The translations under genes were made by a program, and so were the position numbers. The notes beneath the pieces are model-generated. The model did not search any database and was not told where the DNA came from. It worked only from the letters and a program-made list of their open reading frames with translations. This document shows positions 37,041 to 46,041 of a DNA stretch of 64,000 bases, in pieces; the stretch's first letter is position 1; every line of letters begins with the position of its first letter. This DNA is from Vibrio tapetis subsp. tapetis (GTDB lineage: Bacteria > Pseudomonadota > Gammaproteobacteria > Enterobacterales > Vibrionaceae): contig NZ_LT960611.1 in the NCBI RefSeq assembly GCF_900233005.1, positions 2,108,001-2,172,000 on the forward strand. Reading direction: 5' to 3'.

Positions 37041-37922
37041 TTATGAATGAAGTGTCGCACCATAAGCACTAGAAAAGTGACCTAACTCTGAACAAGATAC
37101 GAGTGGAATATCTGAGTTATTACAATAACGCCCCAACGCGGCTTTTAAATCGAACGCTAAGGCCGGATAACGACTTATCATTCCATACAAGACCAAACGT
37201 GTTGGACGCAATTGCGAAATTTGAGATGACAATGCCCGTGCTAATTGGTCTACATACATCCGATAGATTCTGGTCGCCTGCATGTCATACCGTTCTAAGG
37301 CATCAAAGATTTCTTGCACGGTTAGATTTTTAAGCACCAATTGATGATACTGACGTTCTAAACCGCTAATGGACAAAAACTGATCAATGCAATTCTCTTT
37401 ACCGCATCGACAAATGGGGGTTAACCCATCGTTAAGCGCTTCATAATAAGGCAATGGCGAGTGAGCCCAATGAGAAAAATCGACGTCGCTCGTTGCAACG
37501 GCATGTGGCCGCGCCGTTGAAAAACCGATACTGCAATCCGTATCCAGTACCACCGTCATCAAGCGTTCATTTTTGTTTGCCTTATTTCGTTTCATTTCGC
37601 TTAGCGCCGCCGCTTGTGCACAGGTAATTGGCGTTTGATTCCAATCGTATTTACGTACATGACTCAATAATTTGCTTTGTATTTTTTCTCGAAGAGGAGT
37701 GCCCTGTCCAAATCCGAATTGCAAATACTCAGAAATACTTATCCCTATGCGCTCGATCGCGCCATAACGAAACTGATGATTCGAAATTCTGACATTCAAA
37801 CTCGAAACGATGGTATCCACCGAATGCGGTGTTTTGTATTTGGACTCCAGTAAGGTCTCGCCACCTGTGGTAACGAGCACCATACGTATCCAATCGCTTT
37901 CGATCGACACTCCAAGCTTCAA
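37041..37922 (-). CDS. ROK-fold protein lacking kinase motifs
   Basis: 293 residues from TTG at 37922, one base after the cyclomaltodextrinase stop; no strong ribosome site is seen, so coupling is likely. The zinc motif CRCGKENCID and the C-terminal YGAT pattern identify the ROK fold. However, the N-terminal phosphate loop (normally DxGGT) reads SIESDWIRM, the catalytic Asp segment (normally NDANAAALAE) reads CAQAAALSEM, and the GELGH-type motif reads SHWAHSPLPYY. Kinase activity is therefore doubtful. It may bind sugar as a regulator or scaffold, although the usual ROK repressor N-terminal helix-turn-helix is also absent. Confidence 0.75.
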   Translation of the reverse strand: MKLGVSIESDWIRMVLVTTGGETLLESKYKTPHSVDTIVSSLNVRISNHQFRYGAIERIGISISEYLQFGFGQGTPLREKIQSKLLSHVRKYDWNQTPITCAQAAALSEMKRNKANKNERLMTVVLDTDCSIGFSTARPHAVATSDVDFSHWAHSPLPYYEALNDGLTPICRCGKENCIDQFLSISGLERQYHQLVLKNLTVQEIFDALERYDMQATRIYRMYVDQLARALSSQISQLRPTRLVLYGMISRYPALAFDLKAALGRYCNNSDIPLVSCSELGHFSSAYGATLHS

Positions 37923-37923
37923 A

Positions 37924-39702
37924 CTAGTTTACGCCATCAATGTGATAACCAAACCCTTCTAGGTTTATCTTAATACCCTCAATTATCAGGCATTTGGCTT
38001 TTGAAGAGTTGTTAAGTACAAAACGCAGATCGCCACGCTTGTAAGCAACGCAGTCCTCGTCGGCAAGCGGTAACCACTCGATAGAGGCTTGATTGAACTC
38101 TGGGTGTGACTTACGCAACTCAATCATGGATTGAATAAACGCTTTGAAATCCAAATCTTGCTCCGAGGCATCCCAAGGCATGCATTTTCGATTGCCCTCT
38201 TGCCCCATTCCACGTCGCCCATCGAGGCCTATCTCTCCACCATAATAAATGCATGGAGCCCCCACTTGGGTAAACATGAATAAGTACGCCAATTTGGCTT
38301 TTGCCTTGTCACCGTCACACAAGCTGATAATACGTGTTGTGTCATGGCTATCCAGCAGGTTGAACATCGCTTCATTGACGTTTCGAGGATACGAAAGATA
38401 CGACTGGCTGACTCCATCCATAAAGGCTTGTTTGTCTGTTGTGCCTAACGCAAAGTAATCCGTCACGGCTTGCGTCAATGGGTAGTTCATTAAAGAGTCG
38501 TATTGATCTCCCCGTAACCAAGGCATGCCTTCGTGCCAGATCTCACCTAGGATATAGCAATCCGGTTTGATGCCTTTAACGACTTGGCGAAAATCTCGCC
38601 AAAAGGCATGATCGACTTCGTTCGCAACGTCCAAACGCCAACCATCGATATCAAACTCTTCAACCCAGTGTTTTGCCACATCGAGCAAATAAGCCCGACA
38701 TTCTGGATTTTCCGTATTCAATTTAGGCATCTCAACGACGTTAGCAAACGTCTCATAGTTCAAGTTCCAAAAATCCCACTGATCTTTTGGTGTGTCTGGG
38801 TACACTGGAAATTCATGGATCCAGAACCAATCCGCATAGTTGGAATCCTGACCTTTTTCGACAACATCTAACCACAATGGCGACTGGTGCCCAATATGGT
38901 TAAATACCGCATCCAACATCACTTTCATGCCGCGTTTGTGCGCTTCTTTCACCAGCGCTTTAAACGCTTCATTGCCGCCGAAATGCGGATCAACATTGTA
39001 ATAATCTACCGTGTCATATTTATGGTTCGCATTCGCGGTAAAAACCGGGCAAAAATATAAGCCGTTAACGCCCAATTCTTGCAAGTAATCAAGCTTATCC
39101 AACACGCCCCATAAGTCGCCACCCATAAAATTATCCGAGACAGGCGTGCTGCCCCAAGGCATCACATTTGATGGCGAAATCTCAGGCCGACCGTTCGCAA
39201 ATCGTTCAGGGAAGATCTGATACCAAATCGTATCTGGCACCCAATTTGGTGTTTGCAACACATCCTTTGGATTGATGTAAGGGAAGCAGTAAAAATTACT
39301 CAGATTACTTAGCTCAATTTCTGCCTCACGATCATCACTTAAATCGGCACATTTTCTTTCACCAAACAGGATTTTTTCACCCTCTTTTCCATAAAGAATG
39401 AAACCGTAGCGGCTTCTGCGTTTTGGTGGTTTAAAGGCTGCAAACCAATGATCATGGTATTCCGTTGTGCCCTCTAAAACCATTTCGACTTCATTACCAC
39501 CGACCCACCCGTGGGCATCACTGCCCCCTAAATTACCGCCATCTAAGCCGCCTTCGGCCCAATGGTAAGGGTCACCTATCCATAGTGACACTCGCTCTAC
39601 TTCGCCTTTTGCACTGCGCAGTCGAATATGCAGTGTCTCTTTATCGTAGGCGTAACTGTCCGCACTCTTTGCCGAGTGGGTCAAAGAACTTTTAGTAATC
39701 AT
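37924..39702 (-). CDS. cymH: Cyclomaltodextrinase / neopullulanase-type GH13 (CymH-like)
   Basis: 592 residues, cytoplasmic (no signal peptide). N-terminal beta domain (about 1-125), then the GH13 barrel with the conserved regions: DAVFNHIG; DGWRLDVANEVD (nucleophile Asp); ILGEIWHEG (acid/base Glu); and LLDSHDT (third Asp). The MPWGSTPVSDNFMGGDLWG and RGMKVMLDAVFNHIGHQSP context marks the GH13_20 cyclomaltodextrinase/maltogenic amylase/neopullulanase group. The role is to open and hydrolyse imported cyclodextrins or maltodextrins. GGAAAT precedes the ATG. It lies 20 bp after the permease gene and is in the same transcription unit. Confidence 0.87.
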   Translation of the reverse strand: MITKSSLTHSAKSADSYAYDKETLHIRLRSAKGEVERVSLWIGDPYHWAEGGLDGGNLGGSDAHGWVGGNEVEMVLEGTTEYHDHWFAAFKPPKRRSRYGFILYGKEGEKILFGERKCADLSDDREAEIELSNLSNFYCFPYINPKDVLQTPNWVPDTIWYQIFPERFANGRPEISPSNVMPWGSTPVSDNFMGGDLWGVLDKLDYLQELGVNGLYFCPVFTANANHKYDTVDYYNVDPHFGGNEAFKALVKEAHKRGMKVMLDAVFNHIGHQSPLWLDVVEKGQDSNYADWFWIHEFPVYPDTPKDQWDFWNLNYETFANVVEMPKLNTENPECRAYLLDVAKHWVEEFDIDGWRLDVANEVDHAFWRDFRQVVKGIKPDCYILGEIWHEGMPWLRGDQYDSLMNYPLTQAVTDYFALGTTDKQAFMDGVSQSYLSYPRNVNEAMFNLLDSHDTTRIISLCDGDKAKAKLAYLFMFTQVGAPCIYYGGEIGLDGRRGMGQEGNRKCMPWDASEQDLDFKAFIQSMIELRKSHPEFNQASIEWLPLADEDCVAYKRGDLRFVLNNSSKAKCLIIEGIKINLEGFGYHIDGVN

Positions 39703-39721
39703 GTTTTGTATTTCCTAATTA

Positions 39722-40555
39722 TTATTCTTTTACTGCACCGCTGACGAGACCGGTGGTGATGTGTTTTTGAGTCGCGACAAATAACAGGGTTATCGGTACT
39801 GCGACCAATAGTGAACCTGCGGCAAACAAGGTAAAGTTTTCTGCAGAGTTAGATGAAATCCAACTGAATATACCTATCGCCAATGTCATTTTTTCTTCGC
39901 TGCGTAATATCAAGGTTGGCAAAATAAAGTCCATCCAAGGGCCGGTAAATGACACCAAACCGACGAACACTAAAATGGGCTTTGCCAACGGCAATATGAT
40001 TTCTAGGAAGATGGTCATATGCCCAGCGCCATCAATTTTTGCGGCTTCATCTAACGAGGTGGGTATCGCATCAAAATAGCCTTTAACTAACCACACCATA
40101 AATGGAAGAGAACCTGTGACATAAACAAACAGCAAACCGATATAGGTATCAATCAAGCCCATTTTTGAGAGCAAGATATAAATCGCGGTCATGGATAAAA
40201 AGGCTGGGAACATTTGCAATACCAAAATGCTCATCATGATGTTCCGCTTACCTTTAAAACGGTAACGCGAAAACACAAACGCCGTCATGGTGACGATAAC
40301 CAAAGAGATCAGCATATTTGATGTCGCTAAAATAAAGGTATTTTTGTACCACTCAAAATAAGGCGTATCGGTGAACAACGCACTGTAATGCTCCAGAGTA
40401 AATTCAATATTACTAAAGGAAGTACTGAACAAATTGTTGCCTTTTTTGAACGACGCCAAAATCGTCCAAATCACAGGCCCTAGTACCAATAAGGCATTCA
40501 GGGTTAAAAATAGGTAGACGATCAACGTCCCTAGTTTCTCTAAAATTTTACCCAT
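39722..40555 (-). CDS. cymG: Cyclodextrin/maltodextrin ABC permease, MalG type (CymG-like)
   Basis: 277 residues with six membrane segments. The EAA loop reads TSLDEAAKIDGAGHMTIFLEIILPLAKP. The C-terminus THKHITTGLVSGAVKE type ending (TQKHITTGLVSGAVK) is typical of MalG-like permeases. It begins 2 bp after the MalF-type gene. Together with the MalF-type permease it forms the inner-membrane channel, energised by the MalK-type ATPase encoded in the divergent arm. Confidence 0.88.
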   Translation of the reverse strand: MGKILEKLGTLIVYLFLTLNALLVLGPVIWTILASFKKGNNLFSTSFSNIEFTLEHYSALFTDTPYFEWYKNTFILATSNMLISLVIVTMTAFVFSRYRFKGKRNIMMSILVLQMFPAFLSMTAIYILLSKMGLIDTYIGLLFVYVTGSLPFMVWLVKGYFDAIPTSLDEAAKIDGAGHMTIFLEIILPLAKPILVFVGLVSFTGPWMDFILPTLILRSEEKMTLAIGIFSWISSNSAENFTLFAAGSLLVAVPITLLFVATQKHITTGLVSGAVKE

Positions 40556-40557
40556 AA

Positions 40558-41841
40558 TTACATGCCCACATCGTCTTTAAATGAGTTCATTCTTCTAAAC
40601 TGCCATATCGCGATGCCAGACAAGAATAAGAAAATAATAATCGAGATCACCGATGCAATTTGATATTGCTGGAAATCAAGAGTCAGTTTGTATATCCAAG
40701 TAATCAAAATATCGGTATGACCTGCAAAACGATACTCAGGGTTAATTGGGCCACCTTCGGTTAATAGGAAAATAGCGCCGAAGTTATTGAAGTTATGGGC
40801 AAACGTCATCACCAAAGAAGGCGCAACTTGGTGCAATACCATTGGCAAGGTTATTTCCCAGAACTGCTGAAATTTATTGGCGCCATCCACTTCGCTTGCT
40901 TCGTATAGATCAGCAGGAATATTGGTTAATGCTCCGGCGATCAACAGCATGAAATAGGGTGCTCCCACCCACACACTCACCGCTATAACAGTAAACTTGG
41001 CGAGTATCGGGTCAGACAAAAATGCAACAGAATCAAACCCCCAGCTATTTAGCGTTGCGTTAACAGGCCCGACTCCATTAAGCAATAAACGGAACATCAA
41101 CAAAGTAACAAAAGCCGGGATTGCATAAGGTAGAATAAAGATAAAGCGCCATGCTTTCTTCGCTTTAATCTTCTTATTCTGCAAGGCCATCGCAAGGATG
41201 AAACCAAAGCCACACGTGCATATTGTGGCAAAAAATGCCCAAAGTACTGTCCAGCTAGCAACACCAAAGAAGGTACTGGACCAAATCTTTAGCTCAAACA
41301 GCGAAAAGAAGTTCTTAAAACCGACCCAATCAACCAAATTTCTTGGCGGTATATGGTTTGGTGCCGAGTAGTTAGTAAACGAAACCAACACGGTGATGAC
41401 GATCGGCATGATGATGAATGCAATACTCGCAATCACAGCAGGAGACAGCACAATAAACGCAAACTTACTGTCATAGATTTCCTTTAGCTGTTGCCACACA
41501 GACAAAGAGGTGCGCTCACATACTCGTGCATCTTTCACGTTAACAACGTAAATACAGGCAACAAGGAAGAGGGACATCAGTCCGATCACCCCTTCAACTA
41601 ACATGAAGATTGAATGATCGCCGGGTATCACCTTAAAGCCCTTACGAACTTGCGCGACATCACCTAAGCTCACGAGCCCTTTTAGCATCACAACTAAATC
41701 AGGTAGCATGAGCAAGGTAAGAACCTGCAAGGCAAGAAAGAGCACCCCTTTAACCCAATGCCCCTTTTGAATCTGAGTCGCGCCCATTATCAAAATCGAG
41801 GCAGGCACTTTTGGCACCACTTTGGTATCAGTTAACTGCAT
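40558..41841 (-). CDS. cymF: Cyclodextrin/maltodextrin ABC permease, MalF type (CymF-like)
   Basis: 427 residues with an N-terminal extra region (about 1-130, two to three hydrophobic segments) and a six-helix permease core. The EAA loop reads ADLYEASEVDGANKFQQFWEITLPM. It lacks the large MalF P2 loop, as in Gram-positive and Cym-type maltodextrin transporters. It lies 9 bp after the binding-protein gene. Confidence 0.88.
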   Translation of the reverse strand: MQLTDTKVVPKVPASILIMGATQIQKGHWVKGVLFLALQVLTLLMLPDLVVMLKGLVSLGDVAQVRKGFKVIPGDHSIFMLVEGVIGLMSLFLVACIYVVNVKDARVCERTSLSVWQQLKEIYDSKFAFIVLSPAVIASIAFIIMPIVITVLVSFTNYSAPNHIPPRNLVDWVGFKNFFSLFELKIWSSTFFGVASWTVLWAFFATICTCGFGFILAMALQNKKIKAKKAWRFIFILPYAIPAFVTLLMFRLLLNGVGPVNATLNSWGFDSVAFLSDPILAKFTVIAVSVWVGAPYFMLLIAGALTNIPADLYEASEVDGANKFQQFWEITLPMVLHQVAPSLVMTFAHNFNNFGAIFLLTEGGPINPEYRFAGHTDILITWIYKLTLDFQQYQIASVISIIIFLFLSGIAIWQFRRMNSFKDDVGM

Positions 41842-41850
41842 AAATCCTCT

Positions 41851-43077
41851 TTATTCCTGTAGCTGAATCTGCTCTTGGATAATTGAATATGCTCTGTCTA
41901 ATGCTTCTTTTGGCGTTTTATTACTTACCCACAAAGCGGTAATCGCACTCGCCATTGGCGACCAAATGAAGCCCATTTCTGGAATCGACGGCATCGCATC
42001 GGCATAATAACTTTGAGTGATGATCGCGTAGGTTGCCTCGTCGGCATCCACAATGATTTCTTCAAGTACTGACTTGATAGGTGGAATAGATTGGGTCATT
42101 TCATAACGCTTGGTCAGCATTTTAGGCGACGAAATATAATCGGCGAATAGTTGAGCAGCACGCGGGTATTCCGTGTATGAAGACACGACCGCTAAGCGTA
42201 CGGTTGAAAATGTTCTTGGTTGCTGGCCATCCAGTGTTGGCATTGCAACAACGCCGAAATTCACACCCGAATTCTGATAGCCTTGAATTGCCCAAGGGCC
42301 ATCAATAATCGCTGCAACTTTTCCCTCGTTAAATAAACCACGGCGAACCTGAGGGTTGCGCATGTCGTTTGGATTTGAGTTATTGGCTGCTTGCAACGTT
42401 TTCATCGCCGCTAGGCCTTGTTGTGCCTTTTCGGAACTGATGCCAATATCCTTTGCATCTGTACCTTGCTTACCAAACTCATACGCTCCATATAAACTCA
42501 CAAACATTCGTGATTCGTAGTAATTCTGAATATCCCAAAGTAACGCGTACTTATGCGCTTTCTTGTCATTAAACGTCTTGGAAAATTCCACCAACTCTTC
42601 AAACGTCTTTGGGGGATTAGGTAAGAGGTCTTTGTTATAGAACAACGCGGTGGTGGCAAAGCTAACCGGAAAGCCGTAATCGATACCCTCCGCTTTTGCA
42701 GCTGCAATCGCATTATCCATAAACGTTTGTTCTATTCGCTCAGCTGAGACTAAGTTTTCCATCGCGCCACCAGCAACAACCAAGCGGCCAAGTAGGTCAT
42801 GCTCTATTTCCGCTACATCTGCAACGCGTGCTGAACCGCCGTCTTGAATTAGGCGTGATGCTGAATCAATGGGTGCTAACCCACGAAAAGAGAAGCTCAC
42901 GTCGTAGCCAAAGTCTGCATTAAATTCCTTTGCCGCATACTCCATATAGTCGACGGTTGTCTTGTCTGTCCAGATGAGTAGTTCAGCGCCTGATTCCGGT
43001 TTTATTTCTTCAGCATTGGCCATGCCTCCCATAAATACCGACGCTAATAAAGCAGTTGCTAATAGATTTTTGTTCAT
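41851..43077 (-). CDS. cymE: Cyclodextrin/maltodextrin-binding protein (CymE-like)
   Basis: 408 residues, with the signal peptide ending at GGMANA. Family 1 extracellular solute-binding protein: ELLIWTDKTTVDYMEYAAKEFNADFGYDV at the mature N-terminus, IDYGFPVSFATTALFYNKDLLPNPPKTFEELVE, and GKVAAIIDGPWAIQGYQNSGVNFGV. These are the MalE-type landmarks. It is the first gene of the leftward arm, and the 410-bp gap upstream holds the CRP-like sites. A cyclodextrin rather than plain maltodextrin ligand is inferred from the CGTase and cyclomaltodextrinase in the locus. Confidence 0.87.
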   Translation of the reverse strand: MNKNLLATALLASVFMGGMANAEEIKPESGAELLIWTDKTTVDYMEYAAKEFNADFGYDVSFSFRGLAPIDSASRLIQDGGSARVADVAEIEHDLLGRLVVAGGAMENLVSAERIEQTFMDNAIAAAKAEGIDYGFPVSFATTALFYNKDLLPNPPKTFEELVEFSKTFNDKKAHKYALLWDIQNYYESRMFVSLYGAYEFGKQGTDAKDIGISSEKAQQGLAAMKTLQAANNSNPNDMRNPQVRRGLFNEGKVAAIIDGPWAIQGYQNSGVNFGVVAMPTLDGQQPRTFSTVRLAVVSSYTEYPRAAQLFADYISSPKMLTKRYEMTQSIPPIKSVLEEIIVDADEATYAIITQSYYADAMPSIPEMGFIWSPMASAITALWVSNKTPKEALDRAYSIIQEQIQLQE

Positions 43078-43175
43078 GCCTACACCGTTTCCGTTACATG
43101 TGGTAGTTCATAATGTACTACTAGATTAATTCTGTTCAAACGTAAGTCAATATTTAATCGGAAAAACCAAATGAC

Positions 43176-43197
43176 AATTGTGACAAGCATCACCATT
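43176..43197. promoter_or_regulatory. CRP-like binding site
   Basis: The core TGTGACAAGCATCACC at 43179-43194 matches the TGTGA-N6-TCACA consensus at nine of ten half-site bases. It lies about 100 bp from the binding-protein start. cAMP-CRP activation is expected for a starch-sugar locus. Confidence 0.7.
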
Positions 43198-43305
43198 ACA
43201 GTGGTTAAAAGGCTTTATAAGCAATATTCCAATCGCTTATTAAATGAATCAACCTTAAAATAACGAACACAAAACCCAATCGCTCGGTGAATCCAAAACA
43301 CCAAT

Positions 43306-43327
43306 ATTTGTGACGCAAATCAACAAA
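43306..43327. promoter_or_regulatory. Second, weaker CRP-like site
   Basis: The core TGTGACGCAAATCAAC at 43309-43324 has a perfect left half and a degenerate right half (TCAAC). It lies 160 bp before the porin start. Confidence 0.4.
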
Positions 43328-43487
43328 ACAAAGCTACGTTAGTGACCAAACTCTCATTTAGGAACGACTAGGGAAGAAAAACAAATTTAAATGCAGAACA
43401 ATAATTAGGCGTTCGACGTGAACTACTAATTTTTTAATTGGTCTTAGCTCTTACTCGCAACTCTGGATGAGTTGATAAGGAAATGTT

Positions 43488-44531
43488 GTGAACAAAACAT
43501 TAATTTCGGTATTGGTGGCAAATGCACTTGTTGTTAGTACCTCTGCTTACGCTGCAAATAATCAACGTGGATTTACAGTCGAAGACAGTATCTACGATTC
43601 TGTTCTAAACGATGCAATGCAATTTGGCGGTCATATTGGTACATCGTATGAATACGAAGAAAAAGACGTTACTGATTTCGCTTCTTGGGGCGGGGATTTT
43701 ACTGAGAAAACTAAGACCCATGAAATATTTGGTGTGTTCTATAAGAACTCTAAATGGGATTTATCGGCTCTATATGCTCTTAAACAAGTCAATCGAAATA
43801 AAACAAGTAAGAAATCCAATGATTCAGAACTAGAGGAATCTTTCAAACACCTAATGTCACTAAACAAAGGCTTTGATCTTGGTGACGGTTGGACTACTGG
43901 ATTGATCTATGACTTGGAATACACTCGCGGGAAAATCTATAGCACGAGTGGTACGAAAGGGTTAGGGATCAGTAAAGCTGAGCACAGCGTGCGCCCTTAT
44001 CTAACTTATTGGAATAACGAGTACAACGCGGGGGTCTATACCAACCTTGAGTATCTTTACAATGATGAAGACAAAAATTCATGGGGTACTCGTCAAGAGA
44101 AAGGTTACAGCTTCTTAATTAAGCCATACAAACGCATGGGTAACTGGGAGTTTGGCGTAGAACTTTATTACCAAATCAAAGATAACGATGCGAAAAACGG
44201 CGATGGTACTATCAACGAAGTCAGTGACTTCACGGAAAAGTATGCTGAGCCAATTGTACAATACAGCTTTGAAGACGCTGGTGCCCTTTATGTCAGAACT
44301 CGCATCGGTGAAAACAAAACAACTGTCTCTGATGGCTGGGCAAAAGATTCAGAATATTTCAAAGATATTCGTAAAGCGACAGTCGGTTATGAACAAGCCG
44401 TTGGCGACGACTGGTTAGTCAAAGCCGAATACGAATGGGCAAAAGACAAAGAAACGTTCACTCAAAAAGAAGGGGAAGAAAAAATCGTTGAACAAAACAC
44501 TTTCTTCCTCCAAGCGCTTTATCGTTTCTAA
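43488..44531 (+). CDS. cymA: CymA/OmpG-like outer-membrane porin
   Basis: 347 residues, GTG start at 43488 with AAGG 7 bases upstream. A signal peptide ends near STSAYA. The mature chain begins with a Gly- and Asn-containing tail (ANNQRGFTVEDSIYDSVLND) and continues as alternating barrel strands, ending FLQALYRF with a terminal Phe as expected for outer-membrane insertion. The size and acidic/aromatic loops suggest a monomeric 14-strand barrel of the OmpG/CymA kind. Position as first gene of a starch/cyclodextrin operon supports cyclodextrin passage. Exact family assignment is by context and pattern rather than by a clear motif. Confidence 0.72.
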   Translation: MNKTLISVLVANALVVSTSAYAANNQRGFTVEDSIYDSVLNDAMQFGGHIGTSYEYEEKDVTDFASWGGDFTEKTKTHEIFGVFYKNSKWDLSALYALKQVNRNKTSKKSNDSELEESFKHLMSLNKGFDLGDGWTTGLIYDLEYTRGKIYSTSGTKGLGISKAEHSVRPYLTYWNNEYNAGVYTNLEYLYNDEDKNSWGTRQEKGYSFLIKPYKRMGNWEFGVELYYQIKDNDAKNGDGTINEVSDFTEKYAEPIVQYSFEDAGALYVRTRIGENKTTVSDGWAKDSEYFKDIRKATVGYEQAVGDDWLVKAEYEWAKDKETFTQKEGEEKIVEQNTFFLQALYRF

Positions 44532-44553
44532 TTTAACTTAAAGAGAAGACATT

Positions 44554-45585
44554 ATGATTAAAGTTTCGGAACTTGCCGCTATTATCGGGGGAGAAATAGT
44601 TGGAGATGGCGTAAATGAAATTTCATTTATTCGCCCTATTCGTAGCCACGAAAAAGGTGGCTTAGCGATCGTATTCGCTAAGAAAGATCTTAAGGCAATT
44701 TCCGAAACTTTCGCTGATGTCATCATCGGCCCAAAAGATGTATTAAAAAGTGACGCAAAAGTAAAAATCGTCATCGAACAATTAGACACAGAAAAGCTAA
44801 ACCACTTATTAAAACTGTACAAGGTTCATAAGTATCAGCTTTTCGATCAAGGAAACACCTCAGAATCACCTGACGTCTATGTAGGTAAGCACTGCACCAT
44901 TGGTGAACATTGCCATTTCATGCCTGGTGTAAAAATCATGAATGGCGTAACCATTGGCAATAACGTGGCTATCCATGCCAATACCGTCATTAAAGAAGGC
45001 ACCATCATTGGCAACAACGTCACCATCGATTCAAACAACTCTATTGGTAACTTTAGCTTTGAATACATGGCCGGAAAACGTAACCGATACGAACGAGTAG
45101 AAAGTGTCGGCCGAGTGATCATCGAAGACGATGTGGAAATTGGCTGCAATAACACCATCGACCGAGGCACCCTTGGCGACACCATTATTGGCCAAGGCAC
45201 TAAAATCGATAACCTAGTGCAAATTGGCCATGACTGCCACATCGGCAAACACTGTTTACTCGTGTCTCAAGCAGGGTTTGCAGGCCATACCATCTTAGAA
45301 GATAACGTGATTGTTCATGGGCAAGCAGGCACGGCGGGCAACTTAACCATAGGCAAGAACTCGGTGGTTAAAGCTAAATCTGGCGTCAGTCACTCATTCC
45401 CAGAAAACAGCGATCTATTTGGTTATCCAGCAAAAGATGCGCGCGCTTATTACAAGAATTTAGCGGCACTAAACCGCTTAACTCTGAGCCATGATAAAGC
45501 AAAGCAACAGAACAAGAGTAACCCGACCACCGAAGAAACAGCCGCGCAGGCGCGCAAAGGGCTGTTCGCCAACTTATTCAAATAA
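44554..45585 (+). CDS. LpxD-like UDP-acylglucosamine N-acyltransferase paralog
   Basis: 343 residues, the length of LpxD. N-terminal uridine-binding-like domain ([17 protein letters not shown]...[23 protein letters not shown]), then a left-handed beta-helix of hexapeptide repeats ([19 protein letters not shown] ... [14 protein letters not shown] ... [24 protein letters not shown]), and a short C-terminal tail. The likely catalytic His is in [11 protein letters not shown], matching LpxD QIAHN. The housekeeping lpxD sits in the bamA-skp-fabZ-lpxA region of Vibrio chromosomes, so this is a second copy. Its presence between a porin and a MalK regulatory domain in a sugar operon is odd. Confidence 0.82.
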   Translation: MIKVSELAAIIGGEIVGDGVNEISFIRPIRSHEKGGLAIVFAKKDLKAISETFADVIIGPKDVLKSDAKVKIVIEQLDTEKLNHLLKLYKVHKYQLFDQGNTSESPDVYVGKHCTIGEHCHFMPGVKIMNGVTIGNNVAIHANTVIKEGTIIGNNVTIDSNNSIGNFSFEYMAGKRNRYERVESVGRVIIEDDVEIGCNNTIDRGTLGDTIIGQGTKIDNLVQIGHDCHIGKHCLLVSQAGFAGHTILEDNVIVHGQAGTAGNLTIGKNSVVKAKSGVSHSFPENSDLFGYPAKDARAYYKNLAALNRLTLSHDKAKQQNKSNPTTEETAAQARKGLFANLFK

Positions 45586-45605
45586 CAAGCATAAGGCGAT
45601 ACGTA

Positions 45606-46010
45606 ATGATGGATGACAACTTTAATTTGATCGAATCTACGATACGACTCGATAAGCACAATTTATTTCTTGAACTGAATGACGGTAGCCGCCTGTTTCT
45701 GCCAAAAAGCCAACAAGAAAAACTCCATCATTATGTAGACCAGAAAGTCGATTTCGGGATCCGCCCTGACTTTATATCCATCGCTGAAGAAAACGATCAA
45801 TTGAATACTATTCATGGCGAATTGACCTCGCTTGAAACCAAAGACGGTTTTCAGCTTGTTCATTTTAAAATCGCCCACAAAGAAATGATATCTCGCCTTC
45901 GCTATAGCGCCCTAGCCGCTTGCGATATCGGGCAATCGTTGCGCTTTAATTTTGATACCTTTTTTAGCCACATATTTGACCAAGATACTCAAGTTAACCT
46001 GACCATTTAA
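45606..46010 (+). CDS. Stand-alone MalK-type regulatory (TOBE) domain protein
   Basis: 134 residues with no Walker motifs. It aligns along its length to the C-terminal regulatory domain of the MalK-type ATPase encoded 640 bp downstream; by hand I count 41 identities in 87 ungapped positions, including FGIRPxxIS, DIGxxxRFN and the identical ending NLTI. It begins at the ATPase/regulatory domain boundary (FNLIESTIRL against [10 protein letters not shown]), so it looks like a domain duplication. AAGG precedes the ATG. In E. coli MalK this domain binds MalT and EIIA-Glc, so a role as competitor or signalling partner is plausible but unproven. Confidence 0.8.
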   Translation: MMDDNFNLIESTIRLDKHNLFLELNDGSRLFLPKSQQEKLHHYVDQKVDFGIRPDFISIAEENDQLNTIHGELTSLETKDGFQLVHFKIAHKEMISRLRYSALAACDIGQSLRFNFDTFFSHIFDQDTQVNLTI

Positions 46011-46041
46011 TATCGATATACAAATAACCATTAGGTGAATA

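Larger units (their letters stand above)
43078..43487. promoter_or_regulatory. Divergent control region of the cym-like locus
   Basis: 410 bp between the binding-protein gene and the porin gene. It contains the two CRP-like sites listed separately, AT-rich DNA, and no open frame with a ribosome site. The TrmB-type operator should be here, but I could not pick one out with confidence. Confidence 0.6.
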
